Source of the DNA: Pseudomonadota bacterium
GTDB taxonomy: Bacteria; Cyanobacteriota; Vampirovibrionia; Obscuribacterales; Obscuribacteraceae
DNA: 64,000 nt
Assembly (NCBI GenBank): GCA_021325555.1
Contig: JAJPGY010000029.1
Span: forward strand, 62,001 to 126,000
Reading direction: 5' to 3'
Shown: positions 8,411 through 20,058 of the stretch, one piece after another
Numbering within the stretch: position 1 is the stretch's first letter
Layout of the letters: every line of letters starts with the position of its first letter
Translations under genes and position numbers: made by a program
Notes under the pieces: model-generated
What the model was told of the DNA's origin: nothing
The model's database searches: none
The model's input: the letters and a program-made list of their open reading frames with translations, nothing else

Positions 8411-9028
8411 TCATTTCCCGGGAAGCGGCTTGCCCGGCGGAAAGAGAGCAGAGCCTGCCGGCGTGGCGGCCGGCGCCTGGGCGGCCGGTGGCGCCAGGGT
8501 CGCCGCGATCGCCAGGTTGCCGGTGTTGTCCCTCATAAGCGTAATCAAGCCCGCATAGCCAGGGTAGCGGATATTCTGCGCCTTGCCGAGAAAGGCCTGG
8601 TTGACGGCCTGCTGGAAGACCTGAAACTCGCTGGCCACCCGCGCCTTTTCGGCGGGCATCGGCTTGCCCAGGGCCTCGTAAGCAAAGGCAAAACCGTTGG
8701 CGGCCGCGAAGGCCGAGCCCACCAGCGGGTTGGTGCCGGGGTGGACGATCATCTGCTGCCCGAGCACCTTGCCGTTTTGAACCGCCACCAGTAGCCTTAC
8801 CGCATAGCCGGGCGAGACCTGCTGCTGCTGGGGGTCGGCCCGCAGGCTGTACTGATATTCGATGCCGGCGGCGGCGGTCGTCTTGCCGGCCGGTGCAAAA
8901 TTTTTTGCCAGCTTGCGCGCGTAAGCGTCGAAATCCTCGCCCAGCCTGGCCTGCGCCGGCACGCTCGCGGCGGCGCAGGCCAGGGCCGCCGAAAGCAGGA
9001 GGACGGGCCGCCCTGTCAGCACGGGCAT
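8411..9028 (-). CDS. Exported protein, unknown function
   Basis: The 205-residue protein begins with a classical signal peptide (hydrophobic core LLLSAALACAAA, then VPAQA). The mature part is alanine- and glutamine-rich without a recognised domain and ends in a proline-rich tail. It contains FDAYARKLAKNF, a YQYSLRADP segment and AVQNGKVLGQQ, compatible with a small soluble periplasmic domain. ATG 9028 is used because it starts right at the signal peptide and lies 10 bases after the upstream stop; an ATG at 9070 would overlap that gene. It is probably co-transcribed with the eIF-2B-like gene, although no functional link is evident. Confidence 0.7.
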   Translation of the reverse strand: MPVLTGRPVLLLSAALACAAASVPAQARLGEDFDAYARKLAKNFAPAGKTTAAAGIEYQYSLRADPQQQQVSPGYAVRLLVAVQNGKVLGQQMIVHPGTNPLVGSAFAAANGFAFAYEALGKPMPAEKARVASEFQVFQQAVNQAFLGKAQNIRYPGYAGLITLMRDNTGNLAIAATLAPPAAQAPAATPAGSALFPPGKPLPGK

Positions 9029-9038
9029 CCGGGGCGCC

Positions 9039-9974
9039 TTAAAACGCCGAGCTTTCCAGCTTGAGCGCATCGTGCACCTCCAGCCTGGAGACGTAGCGTT
9101 CGATGTCCTTCTCCTTCAGGATGCCCTGCTCGGTGACCAGCCCGGTCAGCCACGAAAGCGGGATAAGCTCGAACTGGTGGTTGAGAACGCGCACCCCTTT
9201 CGGGGCGGCGTCCCAGACCTCCTCGCCAGGCCGCTCGTGCTTTTCGAACTCGAACAGCCGCTCGTCGTCGACGAACTTCTCGGTGCCGCACAGGGCATAG
9301 ATCGGGATGTTCAGCTCCTTGCAGGCCATGGCCAGCGGCCAGGATCCGATCTTGTTCACCAGCCCCGGCCTGCCCACGCAGTCGCAGCCCATGAAGGCCG
9401 CCCGGCAGGTCGGCAGGACGATCCCCAGCGCGTTGTCGAAGGTGTGGATGACCTCGAGCCCGCCGGAGGCCAGCGTCGAGGCCAGCTTGCGCCCCTCGAG
9501 GGCCGGGCGCGCCTCCGTGCAGACGACGCGGAAGTACTTGCCGCGGGACCTGGCGTTGGCCAGGGCGCTGACGACGGTGGAGCTGAAGGAGTAGGCGAAC
9601 ACCGACTCGCCCGGGGGGATGAGATCGAAGACGATGTCGGCTATCACCGCCGCGCTGTCGCAGAGCTGCTTCTCGAACCTGTCCAGCGCTTCCTGGCAGC
9701 GCTGCTGGATGTCGGTCACGGTGGCGGCGCCGCGAACGGAAAGGAGCACGCTGTTGCCCAGGTGAAACAGCGGCGCCATCGCCGGCTGCGCCCCGGTCAG
9801 GGCCCGCGCCGTTTTTGTCAAGAGAGAATGCACCGCGGCGACCGGCATCTGGTCGGTGCCCTGCAGCATGGTTTGAAAGACGAAGATGGCCCGCAGGGCA
9901 ATTTCGGCTGCCCCGGACAGAAGATCGTCGCGAAGCGGTGCTACCAGTTGTTCAAGTTCCTGAGTCTTTTCCAT
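9039..9974 (-). CDS. eIF-2B alpha/beta/delta-family protein (sugar-phosphate isomerase-like)
   Basis: The 311-residue protein has the fold signature of the eIF-2B/MtnA/ribose-1,5-bisphosphate isomerase family. An N-terminal helical part is followed by a Rossmann-like half with VFAYSFSSTVVSAL, CTEARPALEGRKLA, MGCDCVGRPGLVNKIGSWPLA and PIYALCGTEKFV. The Cys/Asp of the MGCDCV segment and the NKIGS motif sit where isomerase catalytic residues lie. It is shorter than typical MtnA and lacks its full signature, so a methionine-salvage role should not be assumed. Ribose-1,5-bisphosphate isomerase or another sugar-phosphate substrate is possible. The start is an ATG with a purine-rich upstream stretch. 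Confidence 0.75.
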   Translation of the reverse strand: MEKTQELEQLVAPLRDDLLSGAAEIALRAIFVFQTMLQGTDQMPVAAVHSLLTKTARALTGAQPAMAPLFHLGNSVLLSVRGAATVTDIQQRCQEALDRFEKQLCDSAAVIADIVFDLIPPGESVFAYSFSSTVVSALANARSRGKYFRVVCTEARPALEGRKLASTLASGGLEVIHTFDNALGIVLPTCRAAFMGCDCVGRPGLVNKIGSWPLAMACKELNIPIYALCGTEKFVDDERLFEFEKHERPGEEVWDAAPKGVRVLNHQFELIPLSWLTGLVTEQGILKEKDIERYVSRLEVHDALKLESSAF

Positions 9975-10015
9975 GGAGCACTCCTGGGCGGCTTGTCTGT
10001 AGAGAAAGCATTATT

Positions 10016-11620
10016 TCACATCGACCGGGCCAATTCCCCGGCTTGATGGCTGTGTTTGAGGAGCCGGTCCGCCCTGGGCTCCTCGATCAAATGTGACCAG
10101 GGAAGGGTCTGGTCATACGGCAGCGGGCGCCAGACGTAGTGGTCCATCCCCGGGCAGCCGTCCGGCGGGTGCCGGAGCGCCTGTTTCCAGGCGCCGAGAT
10201 TGCCCCTGCCCGCCGCCACAGACAGCAAGAGCGGCGTCAGACGCCGGTCCCCGCGCGAGAGCAAAGCCTGGATGTCGCTCCAATTGTGGCTTTCCGGTCG
10301 CACCTCGATGCCCAGCCGGCAGAGATGTTTGCGCACGTATTCAAGCTTCTCCCCCGAGCGCCTGTCCCGCGGCGCCCACTGAAACGGCGTCTGGGCCTTG
10401 GGCACGAAGGAGCTTACGCCGAGGGTAAAGCGCAGGCGCCGGTGGTCGCGTTTAAGCGACGACAAGAGGCGGACGGTCTCGTCGAGGTCGGCCTGCGTCT
10501 CGCCCGGCAGCCCGACAATGCCGTAGAGCTTGACCGCATCGAGGCCGTGTTGATCGATGAGGTCGATCGCCGCGCGCACCTCCTGCTCGGACAGGTTCTT
10601 CTTCATGATCGCCCGTAGCCGCTCCGATCCGGACTCGAGGGCGATGGTCACCGATTTCTGCCCGAGCGTCCGCAGCATGGTCAGAATCGTCGGGTTGAGC
10701 GTGTCGGCGCGCACGGAGGCGATCGATATCTGCGTGCCGGGCCGCTCCATGAGCGCTTCGGCCAGCTGGTCGAACTGCGGGTGCTCGGTTACCGAAGGGC
10801 CGAGCAGGCCGATCTTTGCCGTGTATTTGAGCCCCAGATCGACCTTCTCCAGGATCGTCTCCAGGCGGCCGGCGCGAAAGGGCCTGGTCAGATAGCTGGC
10901 CAGGCAGAAGCGGCACTCCTGCGGGCAGGAGCGGGCGATCTCGACGAGAAAGACATCCGCCCAGGCCGAGTCCGGCGAGATGATGCACGAGTGGGCGACA
11001 TAATCCGGCGGCGGTGTGAAGACCTTTTTTTGCGGCCTGGCAGGCGCCGCCGGGCAGGTGGGCTCGACGGACTCGATCGGGCCTCCGGGCTCGCTCAGCC
11101 TGTAGCGGTAAAGCGACGGAACGTAGATCCCCTCGACCTGCGCCAGCTCAACCAGCTGTGCCCGCCTGTCCTTGAGCGTCCGAATGCGTTTCCAGGCCGA
11201 GAGAAGCTCCGGAACGGTGGCCTCGGCATCGCCGAGCAGGATGACGTCGAAAAGCTCGGCGAACGGCTCCGGATTGGCTGTCAAGACGGGGCCGCCGGCA
11301 AAGACCAGAGGCGTGCCGCCGTCGCGCTGGGCGCTGGTGGGCGGGATGCCGAGGCGGGCCAGCTGCCGGAGGACGTTTATGCAGTCGAGCTCCCAGGAAA
11401 GCGTGAAGCCGACCAGCTCGCAGGCGTCCAAGGGCTCCTGGGAGTCCGTGAAGGCCCGGGCCACGAATATCTCCGGGTCCCGATCGAGCAGGCGCCAGAC
11501 GAGCTGATAGCCCAGACCGAACATCCCCACCTGGTAGGTGCTGGGATAAGCCCAGGTGACGCCAAAGAGCGGGTCCGCCTTGGGCGGGCGTGAAACGGTG
11601 AAAATCTCTTTGCCTAGCAT
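10016..11620 (-). CDS. B12-binding-domain radical SAM protein
   Basis: The 534-residue protein opens with a cobalamin-binding-like Rossmann domain (about 1-170, with YPSTYQVGMFGLG and FAGGPVLTANPEPFAE). The radical SAM core follows, with the cluster motif CPQECRFC (CxxxCxxC), ESGSERLRAIMKKN and GLPGET. This is the layout of YgiQ/TIGR03960-like and tRNA- or lipid-modifying radical SAM proteins. The C-terminal part carries HNWSDIQALLSRGDRR, a feature I associate with TIGR03960-family proteins. No His is seen for lower cobalamin ligation in a DxHxxG motif, so cobalamin may not be bound. The start at 11620 has AGGGAG upstream and avoids eight extra residues. Substrate unknown. Confidence 0.85.
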   Translation of the reverse strand: MLGKEIFTVSRPPKADPLFGVTWAYPSTYQVGMFGLGYQLVWRLLDRDPEIFVARAFTDSQEPLDACELVGFTLSWELDCINVLRQLARLGIPPTSAQRDGGTPLVFAGGPVLTANPEPFAELFDVILLGDAEATVPELLSAWKRIRTLKDRRAQLVELAQVEGIYVPSLYRYRLSEPGGPIESVEPTCPAAPARPQKKVFTPPPDYVAHSCIISPDSAWADVFLVEIARSCPQECRFCLASYLTRPFRAGRLETILEKVDLGLKYTAKIGLLGPSVTEHPQFDQLAEALMERPGTQISIASVRADTLNPTILTMLRTLGQKSVTIALESGSERLRAIMKKNLSEQEVRAAIDLIDQHGLDAVKLYGIVGLPGETQADLDETVRLLSSLKRDHRRLRFTLGVSSFVPKAQTPFQWAPRDRRSGEKLEYVRKHLCRLGIEVRPESHNWSDIQALLSRGDRRLTPLLLSVAAGRGNLGAWKQALRHPPDGCPGMDHYVWRPLPYDQTLPWSHLIEEPRADRLLKHSHQAGELARSM

Positions 11621-11675
11621 CGACTCCCTGCTGACACAGGCCACCAGGTCAATTGTAGATCCTGCTGCTTACTTA

Positions 11676-12050
11676 TCAGTGTCCGGAGGCTCGCCCTTGG
11701 CGCGGCAGATGCTTGGCCCAGTCGGCGCCCAGCCCGTCGAAGAACTGATGGGCGTCCAGCACGTCGTCGTAGGTGATGGTCGGCTTGCCGGAGAGCCTCT
11801 CCCGGTCGCGCTTGGTCCAGTCGAGGGCCGCCTTCGTGCGGTCGGGGGCGGGCGCCGGGCCCGTGCCCACGATGGCCACCCCCAGCGGCCGGCCGCAGAC
11901 GGAGCAGCCCACGCGCACAACCAGGATGCCTGGCTCTTCCCTTAGTAACTCGATGCCATCTGAAGTAAAGGGGTGACTGCAAAAACGGCAGAACTTTTGT
12001 TGGAAGTACTCCTGAATAGCCTGGAAACTTCCCCCATAGAACTTGCCCAT
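11676..12050 (-). CDS. Small zinc-ribbon protein
   Basis: This 124-residue protein carries two Cys pairs in the first half (CRFC and CSVC, about 26 residues apart), enough to bind one zinc in a ribbon fold. The rest is charged, with a helical segment TYDDVLDAHQFFDGLGADWAKHL. I recognise no named family; the AHQFF segment is typical of soluble helical proteins. It lies just upstream of the radical SAM gene on the same strand, with ~55 bases between, so the two may be co-transcribed. It diverges from enolase. Two other zinc-ribbon proteins in the window (35932-36456, 63257-63739) have membrane segments; this one does not. Confidence 0.65.
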   Translation of the reverse strand: MGKFYGGSFQAIQEYFQQKFCRFCSHPFTSDGIELLREEPGILVVRVGCSVCGRPLGVAIVGTGPAPAPDRTKAALDWTKRDRERLSGKPTITYDDVLDAHQFFDGLGADWAKHLPRQGRASGH

Positions 12051-12161
12051 AGGGAACCGCCAATTCTAGTTTTTACGGGGTGTCGCAAGCACCCGATGGT
12101 GACCGACAAATCCACTGAGGACTCTCACATTCTGTGAAACAACATCCCAGTCAAGAAGGAT

Positions 12162-12167
12162 TATACT
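12162..12167 (+). promoter_or_regulatory. Candidate -10 element upstream of enolase
   Basis: TATACT matches the -10 consensus in five of six positions. It lies in the 277-base gap between the divergent zinc-ribbon gene and eno. No clear -35 hexamer is seen. The rest of the gap holds one palindromic hairpin and nothing that codes. Confidence 0.3.
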
Positions 12168-12240
12168 GGAACGACGATCGAACGCCAGTGCCACCATGGA
12201 TAAAATCATACGGAATGCCAGATCGTTATCAGCGCCTGTA

Positions 12241-12258
12241 GGCGGGGCATGCCCCGCC
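12241..12258. repeat. Palindromic GC-rich hairpin upstream of enolase
   Basis: GGCGGGGCATGCCCCGCC is a perfect 18-base palindrome. It belongs to a group of short intergenic hairpins with GCATGC-like centres, also seen at 35810. Here it falls inside the probable eno leader, so it would be transcribed. Confidence 0.6.
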
Positions 12259-12282
12259 CGCTTGGAAGACGAGGTTGCCTAA

Positions 12283-13647
<1,365 letters not shown>

Positions 13648-13667
13648 CCCCGGTACACCCAACCCTC

Positions 13668-13694
13668 GCGAGGGCGCATTGCATGCGCCCTCGC
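13668..13694. terminator. Hairpin between convergent eno and exported-protein gene
   Basis: An 11-bp perfect stem (GCGAGGGCGCA/TGCGCCCTCGC) encloses a five-base loop TTGCA. It sits 21 bases after the eno stop and before the stop of the convergent gene, so it could act for both strands. There is no T-run, so termination is inferred from position only. Confidence 0.5.
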
Positions 13695-13716
13695 CCTGGC
13701 ACCGTGTCCCCTGCGC

Positions 13717-14322
13717 CTATTTATTAAACGCGACGTCCCGGTTCTGCCTGATCAGGGTGGACTTGGTGCGATAACGGCCCAGGTACTGCCCGTCGATGTA
13801 CTGGTCGACGTAGCTCTGGGAGATCATCTTGTCCGGGCTGACAAGCGCGAATCGGTCGCGCGATCTGGCTGCCCAGCTGCCGTTCATGTTTTCGCCGAAA
13901 TAGTAGTCGGTGCGGTCGATCTGGGCTTCCCTGTCGTTAAAGGCCGTGACGTTGGCTTGCGCTTCCCTCCAGCCCGCCTGGTTCCAGTTGGCTTCCACCC
14001 GCCCGTCGCCGGTGCGCCTGAACTCGATGATCGACTCCATCTGTTGTCCTGCCGTGATCCCGTCCATGGCCGAGTCGGTGACCGAGGTCAGGCAGCGCCA
14101 GCTGCCCTCAAAGCCGGGTGGGAAGGAGCCGGTGATGGTGACGGTGGCCGGCAGGGTTTGCTGGCTCTTTTCCGCCGCCAGGGCGCCGCGGCTCTCCGCG
14201 CGCTCCTGTTCGCGGCTGACGTAGCCGCGGAGCAAAGGCGCGGCGTTGCCGGGCGCAACTGCCGTGAGGCACAGGACGCTCAGCGCCAATGCCGTTAACT
14301 TTGCTGTCCGGGTTGCCTTCAT
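13717..14322 (-). CDS. Exported protein, unknown function
   Basis: The 201-residue protein has a clear signal peptide (basic start, LTALALSVLCLTAVAPG, cleavage near NAA). The mature part contains FPPGFEGSWRCLTSVTDSA followed by strands such as ESIIEFRRTGDGRVEANWNQAGW, suggesting a small beta-rich secreted domain. No known family is recognised. GAAGGAA lies a few bases before the ATG. It is transcribed away from ahcY, across a 460-base intergenic region, and converges on eno. Confidence 0.7.
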   Translation of the reverse strand: MKATRTAKLTALALSVLCLTAVAPGNAAPLLRGYVSREQERAESRGALAAEKSQQTLPATVTITGSFPPGFEGSWRCLTSVTDSAMDGITAGQQMESIIEFRRTGDGRVEANWNQAGWREAQANVTAFNDREAQIDRTDYYFGENMNGSWAARSRDRFALVSPDKMISQSYVDQYIDGQYLGRYRTKSTLIRQNRDVAFNK

Positions 14323-16058
<1,736 letters not shown>

Positions 16059-16159
16059 TAGCGCCTGCGTGCTGCGGAAGATTCGCGCGCCGGGAAATGC
16101 GGGCGGGCCTCCCTCGCCGGAGGTGCGCTTTGTGGGGCGTCTGCGTGCCCGTCCTCGCC

Positions 16160-16165
16160 TATAAA
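16160..16165 (+). promoter_or_regulatory. Candidate -10 element upstream of rpaB
   Basis: TATAAA lies within the AT-rich run TATAAAATGATATATT, about 90 bases before the regulator start. No good -35 hexamer is visible. Confidence 0.35.
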
Positions 16166-16254
16166 ATGATATATTGCTTCAAGGACATCTCAGCAACCGG
16201 GCAACCAGTTGTGGGACACAGGCTGGCGAGCAATTCCCCGGATTGGTAGTTACA

Positions 16255-17019
16255 ATGAATACACCTTCCCAAACGAAAGAGACTGAGCAAGTGGTGGAGA
16301 CCAACAGCGATCAAGAGAAGATTCTGGTTGTTGATGATGAGGCGTCGATCCGGCGCATTCTGGAGACCCGTCTGAAGCTGGCGGGCTACAACGTGGCCAC
16401 CGCCGCCGACGGGCAGGAGGCGCTGGATCTGTTCGGCAGCTTCCAGCCGGACCTGGTGATACTGGATGTCATGCTGCCGAAGATGGACGGCTATGAAGTC
16501 TGCCGGGAGATCCGCAAGACATCGGACACGCCTATCATTATGTTGACAGCCGTGGCCGATGTTTCCAATCGAATTCAAGGTCTGGAGATAGGGGCCGATG
16601 ACTACGTGGTGAAACCTTTCAGCCCGAGCGAGCTGGAGGCGCGCATCAAGGCCGTTTTGCGGCGCACCGTGGAGAAGCACCAGGACACGACGCAGAGCAA
16701 GAGCTCGAATGTGATCACGGTCGGCAGCCTGAAAATAGATCTCAACAAGCGTCAGGTGACGCGGAAGAACGAGCGCATCCGCCTTACCGGCATGGAGTTC
16801 AGCTTGCTCGAGCTGCTCGTCACCAACAGCGGAAAACCATTTTCGCGCGGCGAGATTCTGCAGCAGGTCTGGGCTTATCCGCCGGATCATCGCATCGACA
16901 CGCGCGTGGTGGATGTGCACATCAGCCGACTGCGGTCCAAGCTGGAGGAGGACTCCTCCAACCCGGATCTCATCCTGACAGCCCGCGGGATCGGCTACAT
17001 GTTCCAGAAGATCAGCTAG
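16255..17019 (+). CDS. rpaB: OmpR-family response regulator of the cyanobacterial RpaB (Ycf27) type
   Basis: The 254-residue regulator has an N-terminal receiver (about 22-140) with acidic residues Asp27/Asp28, phosphoacceptor Asp71, Thr98 and Lys120, all intact, and an OmpR-type winged helix (about 155-253). Its DNA-binding half, with RIRLTGMEFSLLELLV, FSRGEIL, RVVDVHISRLRSKLE and LILTARGIGYMFQ, is very close to cyanobacterial RpaB, an essential regulator whose partner is the sensor NblS/Hik33. No such sensor lies nearby. ATG 16255 is used; the frame runs upstream to 16174 with no convincing start. The gene sits alone between ahcY and a 450-base intergenic region. It is one of the strongest lineage clues in the window. 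Confidence 0.9.
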   Translation: MNTPSQTKETEQVVETNSDQEKILVVDDEASIRRILETRLKLAGYNVATAADGQEALDLFGSFQPDLVILDVMLPKMDGYEVCREIRKTSDTPIIMLTAVADVSNRIQGLEIGADDYVVKPFSPSELEARIKAVLRRTVEKHQDTTQSKSSNVITVGSLKIDLNKRQVTRKNERIRLTGMEFSLLELLVTNSGKPFSRGEILQQVWAYPPDHRIDTRVVDVHISRLRSKLEEDSSNPDLILTARGIGYMFQKIS

Positions 17020-17469
17020 AGTCCGATAACGCGCTGATTGTTAGAACCTGGATAAAATCAGGCTTGCGCGGGATCGATTTACTGTTAGAATCCGAGCACT
17101 CCAGGCGAAGAAGCTGCTTCTTCGCTTGACAATGAAGATGGTCTTAACTAACTGGTGTCACCAAATACGGTTGTCATCATTTAGACCGATGTAGAATGAG
17201 AGGCGCCTTTAAAAAGGCAATCTGGATTACTAAAACGGGCTTCCCAAGAGGATCTCAGCCAATCGGATGATGAATCCACATCGCCTGCATATGTTCTCAT
17301 AGTATTCAAGTGGCCTCTGCTTGGCACGAGCATTAAATGCGGGTTCCGCCGAAGAAAGGCAGGTTGAAAAGACGCGTGCTAATCCACGCAAGTCGTGATA
17401 ATCTTCTGGGGTAACTGGTATGGTATCGGGTTACGTTCGCGATAGGGGCTAGAAAAGAGGATCATTCGT
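17020..17469. other. 450-base leader/intergenic region upstream of the secretin genes
   Basis: There is no supportable gene here. The region holds a palindrome, GCGAAGAAGC/GCTTCTTCGC (17105-17125), followed at once by TTGACA (17126), a perfect -35 hexamer. Seventeen bases further is TAACTG, a weak -10. TAAAAT and TAGAAT occur before it. The last ~120 bases hold several short complementary segments and a GGTATGGTATCGGGTTACG stretch vaguely like the 3' half of a c-di-GMP-I riboswitch. The immediate leader (GGCTAGAAAAGAGGA) is repeated before the second secretin. Confidence 0.4.
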
Positions 17470-20001
17470 ATGAAAAAGCCGCGGTTGTGCTTAGCGTTGA
17501 GTGCATCACTTGCACTTGTGCAGGCCAGCTTACTACCGGCGCTGTCGGACCCAGCCTCGCCTGCAATATGGCAGAAGCTGTCGGGCGCGGCTGAAAGTAA
17601 GCCTGCTGCAAGGACCGGCTCGCCGTCGGCGGTCAAGGCCAAATTGGCACCGCATGCGATTGCGCGTGCGGCGAACGCGAAACACCAGGCCATCGTTGCC
17701 GGCGCTCATGGTGTCGCCGCCGGTGGTGCCGCCGGACAGGTGATGCTTTTCCTGAAGAGCGGCGACTCTGATTCGTCTGAAGCCAGTGGCGTCCCGGCAG
17801 CCGCCTTGACCATCCATTCGTCGTTGCCTCTATCCGAGCGAACGGATGCCGCCGCCTCTGCCCCCGCCGCCGACAAGGCCACCCTGGTGGCAATGAACGA
17901 TGCGCCGCGGGCCGACAAGCAGTTGATCGCCCAGCTAGCCCCCGACCAGATTGTCGCCCAGGCGGACCAGGGGCCGGGCGCCACCACCTCGACGCCGATA
18001 CCACCGGTGGTGAGCGGCGCGGTTGATCTCGAGGAGTTCAAGCCGAGCAACGTGATAGATCTGAAAGTCTCGCAATCGCGGACCTTCAGGCTCAAGAACA
18101 AGATTCTTCGCACGTCCATCAGCGATCCGTCCGTGGCGGAACCGGTGGTGGTGGCAGAGAACCAGCTTGTCCTGCTGGGCAAGGCGCCCGGCGGCGCCAC
18201 CCTCGTTATATGGGATGAAGCCGGCAACTCCGTTGCCGTCGACGTGAAAGTGCAGCGGGACTACTCCAAGCTGCAGGCCCTGCTGCGCCAGGTCGACCCG
18301 AGAATTATCGTCCAGCCGTTCTCCGTGGGCGGGTCGGATCGGGTAATCCTGCGCGGCGACGTCGATCATCCGGAGTCGGTCATTCGCGCTTTCGGCGTGG
18401 CCAACGCTTTTATGGATGACCGCGAGATGAAGATAATTGCGGCCAACAGCCGCCTTGTCGAGCCGCGTATCGGCGAGATGGGTATGGGAGCGCAGCAGCA
18501 GGTGGGCGGGCAGACCGGCAGGCTGTCGGCTATCTCGCAGGTCGACCGCTACACCTACTTCTCCAACCGGAACAACAACATAAGCAAGGCGCAGGCGATC
18601 GTCAGCGAAGGCGGCCGGGTGACGAGCCTGATTCGCGTCCGCAAGGTGCCTCTCATCGTGCTGCACGTTACCTTCATGGAGATGAACACGGCAGCCGTCC
18701 GCGAGCTGGGCATGCAGCTTGGTCTCAACTTCACGAGCCAGAGCTTCGCCTTCGGGTTGGGCGGGCAGAACTTCTCCGGTGCTGCTGACGGCAGCACGCC
18801 GGGCTTCTTCCTGACCTCCAACACCGGTATGAACGGCAGCCAGGGCAGCATACCCTTCCCGTTCCCGGTCGGCTCGGTGACCCCGGTTGTCGGTCTGGCA
18901 CCGCTTGCCGGAACCGGCGTGGTTGTGCCGGTTACCTCGGCGACCGGCAGTGCCCTGGGCTCCTTCACGGCCACCCCCACCTTCATCCCGCCGACCCAGA
19001 ACGTCCTGGGCTTCCTGCAGCAGGGGCTGACCAAGGGGGCCCAGTACGGAGCCACCTCGCAGCCGGTTAACTTCTCGGCCGCCAGCGTGATCCCCAGGCT
19101 GCTGGGCAACCAGGTCGTCAACCAGGCGATCTCGGCCATCGGTCAGCCGGTGCTGAACACGCTGCCCTCCAGCTTGTTGCAGCAGGCCTTCCTGCTCGGC
19201 GCGCCCGGCGGGGCCACCTTCGGCACCAACGCGCTGATGAACGCCTTCACCTCGACCTCGAACTTCACCTCCGGACGCACCTCGCGCTGGTCTTTGAACC
19301 CGACCGTGCAGGGCATCATCTCCCACTCGCGGGCAAGGGTGCTGGCAGAACCGACGCTGGTCACCCTTTCCGGTGAGAGAGCGGCGTTCCTGGCCGGCGG
19401 CGAAGAGCCGATTCCGCAGAACGTGGCTACCGCCGGAACCGCGCTCACCTCGGTAGGATTCGAGCCGTTCGGGCTCAGGTTGAACATGATCCCGGTGCTC
19501 ATGGAAAACGGCAGCATCAATCTGGAGGTTTCGCCCGAGGAGCGTTTGATCTCACCGGCGCTTTCCTTCCAGCTGCCGGGCGCTACATCGCCGACCTTCG
19601 GCTTCACGACCCGCAAAACCCAGACGATCGTGGAGATGAAGCCGGGGCAGGAGCTGTTTATCTCGGGACTCGTCTCGGCCAACAGCGGGCGCGAGCTCAT
19701 CAAGACCCCGATTCTCGGCGAAGTGCCGGTATTAGGCGCCCTCTACCGCTCGAAGGCCTTCAACAAGAACGAAAGCGAGCTGGTGGTGGCGGTGAGACCG
19801 GAGGTGATCCTGCCCGGCAACCCGGGACAGATGAAGCTGCCCGAAGAGATAAGCAAGGTGGAAGGACCGCGTGACGTCAACATGTTGCAGGTCGAACCCA
19901 CCGTGCTTGACGAGCGCTACATGACCTCCGGTCGCGCAGAGCACAGCCAGAAGATACCTGGGGTGCTGCCGCCTGGGTCACCAATTCCTGACAATCAGTA
20001 A
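17470..20001 (+). CDS. CpaC-like secretin, tandem copy 1
   Basis: The 843-residue protein has a signal peptide (1-26), a low-complexity Ala-rich region, then a pilus-assembly CpaC-type N-domain (about 190-260; VIDLKVSQSRTFRLKNKI, ISDPSVAEP, LLGKAPGGATLVIWD). A short ring-building domain follows (about 262-340). The secretin core (about 590-780) has SRARVLAEPTLVTLSGERAAF, GLRLNMIPV, the TRKTQTIVEMKPGQEL strand pair and VLGALYRSKAF. Secretins form outer-membrane gates for pili or type II secretion. A ~170-residue insertion rich in Gly, Pro and Ala separates the N-domains from the core. No pilin, ATPase or platform gene is nearby. GAGGA precedes the ATG. The next gene is a close paralogue. Confidence 0.88.
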   Translation: MKKPRLCLALSASLALVQASLLPALSDPASPAIWQKLSGAAESKPAARTGSPSAVKAKLAPHAIARAANAKHQAIVAGAHGVAAGGAAGQVMLFLKSGDSDSSEASGVPAAALTIHSSLPLSERTDAAASAPAADKATLVAMNDAPRADKQLIAQLAPDQIVAQADQGPGATTSTPIPPVVSGAVDLEEFKPSNVIDLKVSQSRTFRLKNKILRTSISDPSVAEPVVVAENQLVLLGKAPGGATLVIWDEAGNSVAVDVKVQRDYSKLQALLRQVDPRIIVQPFSVGGSDRVILRGDVDHPESVIRAFGVANAFMDDREMKIIAANSRLVEPRIGEMGMGAQQQVGGQTGRLSAISQVDRYTYFSNRNNNISKAQAIVSEGGRVTSLIRVRKVPLIVLHVTFMEMNTAAVRELGMQLGLNFTSQSFAFGLGGQNFSGAADGSTPGFFLTSNTGMNGSQGSIPFPFPVGSVTPVVGLAPLAGTGVVVPVTSATGSALGSFTATPTFIPPTQNVLGFLQQGLTKGAQYGATSQPVNFSAASVIPRLLGNQVVNQAISAIGQPVLNTLPSSLLQQAFLLGAPGGATFGTNALMNAFTSTSNFTSGRTSRWSLNPTVQGIISHSRARVLAEPTLVTLSGERAAFLAGGEEPIPQNVATAGTALTSVGFEPFGLRLNMIPVLMENGSINLEVSPEERLISPALSFQLPGATSPTFGFTTRKTQTIVEMKPGQELFISGLVSANSGRELIKTPILGEVPVLGALYRSKAFNKNESELVVAVRPEVILPGNPGQMKLPEEISKVEGPRDVNMLQVEPTVLDERYMTSGRAEHSQKIPGVLPPGSPIPDNQ

Positions 20002-20058
20002 GCTTCTCGGGAGAGCTGAGACATGAATTTCATAGGGCTAGAAAAGAGGAAGACTTTC

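Noticed and set aside
9039..9974. Calling the eIF-2B-like protein MtnA (methylthioribose-1-phosphate isomerase)
   Set aside because: It is shorter than MtnA and lacks its full signature, and no methionine-salvage gene is adjacent, so only the family is given.
17340..17469. A c-di-GMP riboswitch as an annotated feature
   Set aside because: The 3' half is suggestive but the conserved core of the aptamer is not present. It is kept only as a hypothesis to test.
17935..19326. A 463-residue antisense frame under the first secretin
   Set aside because: Same reasoning as for the second secretin; no domain and no start signal.
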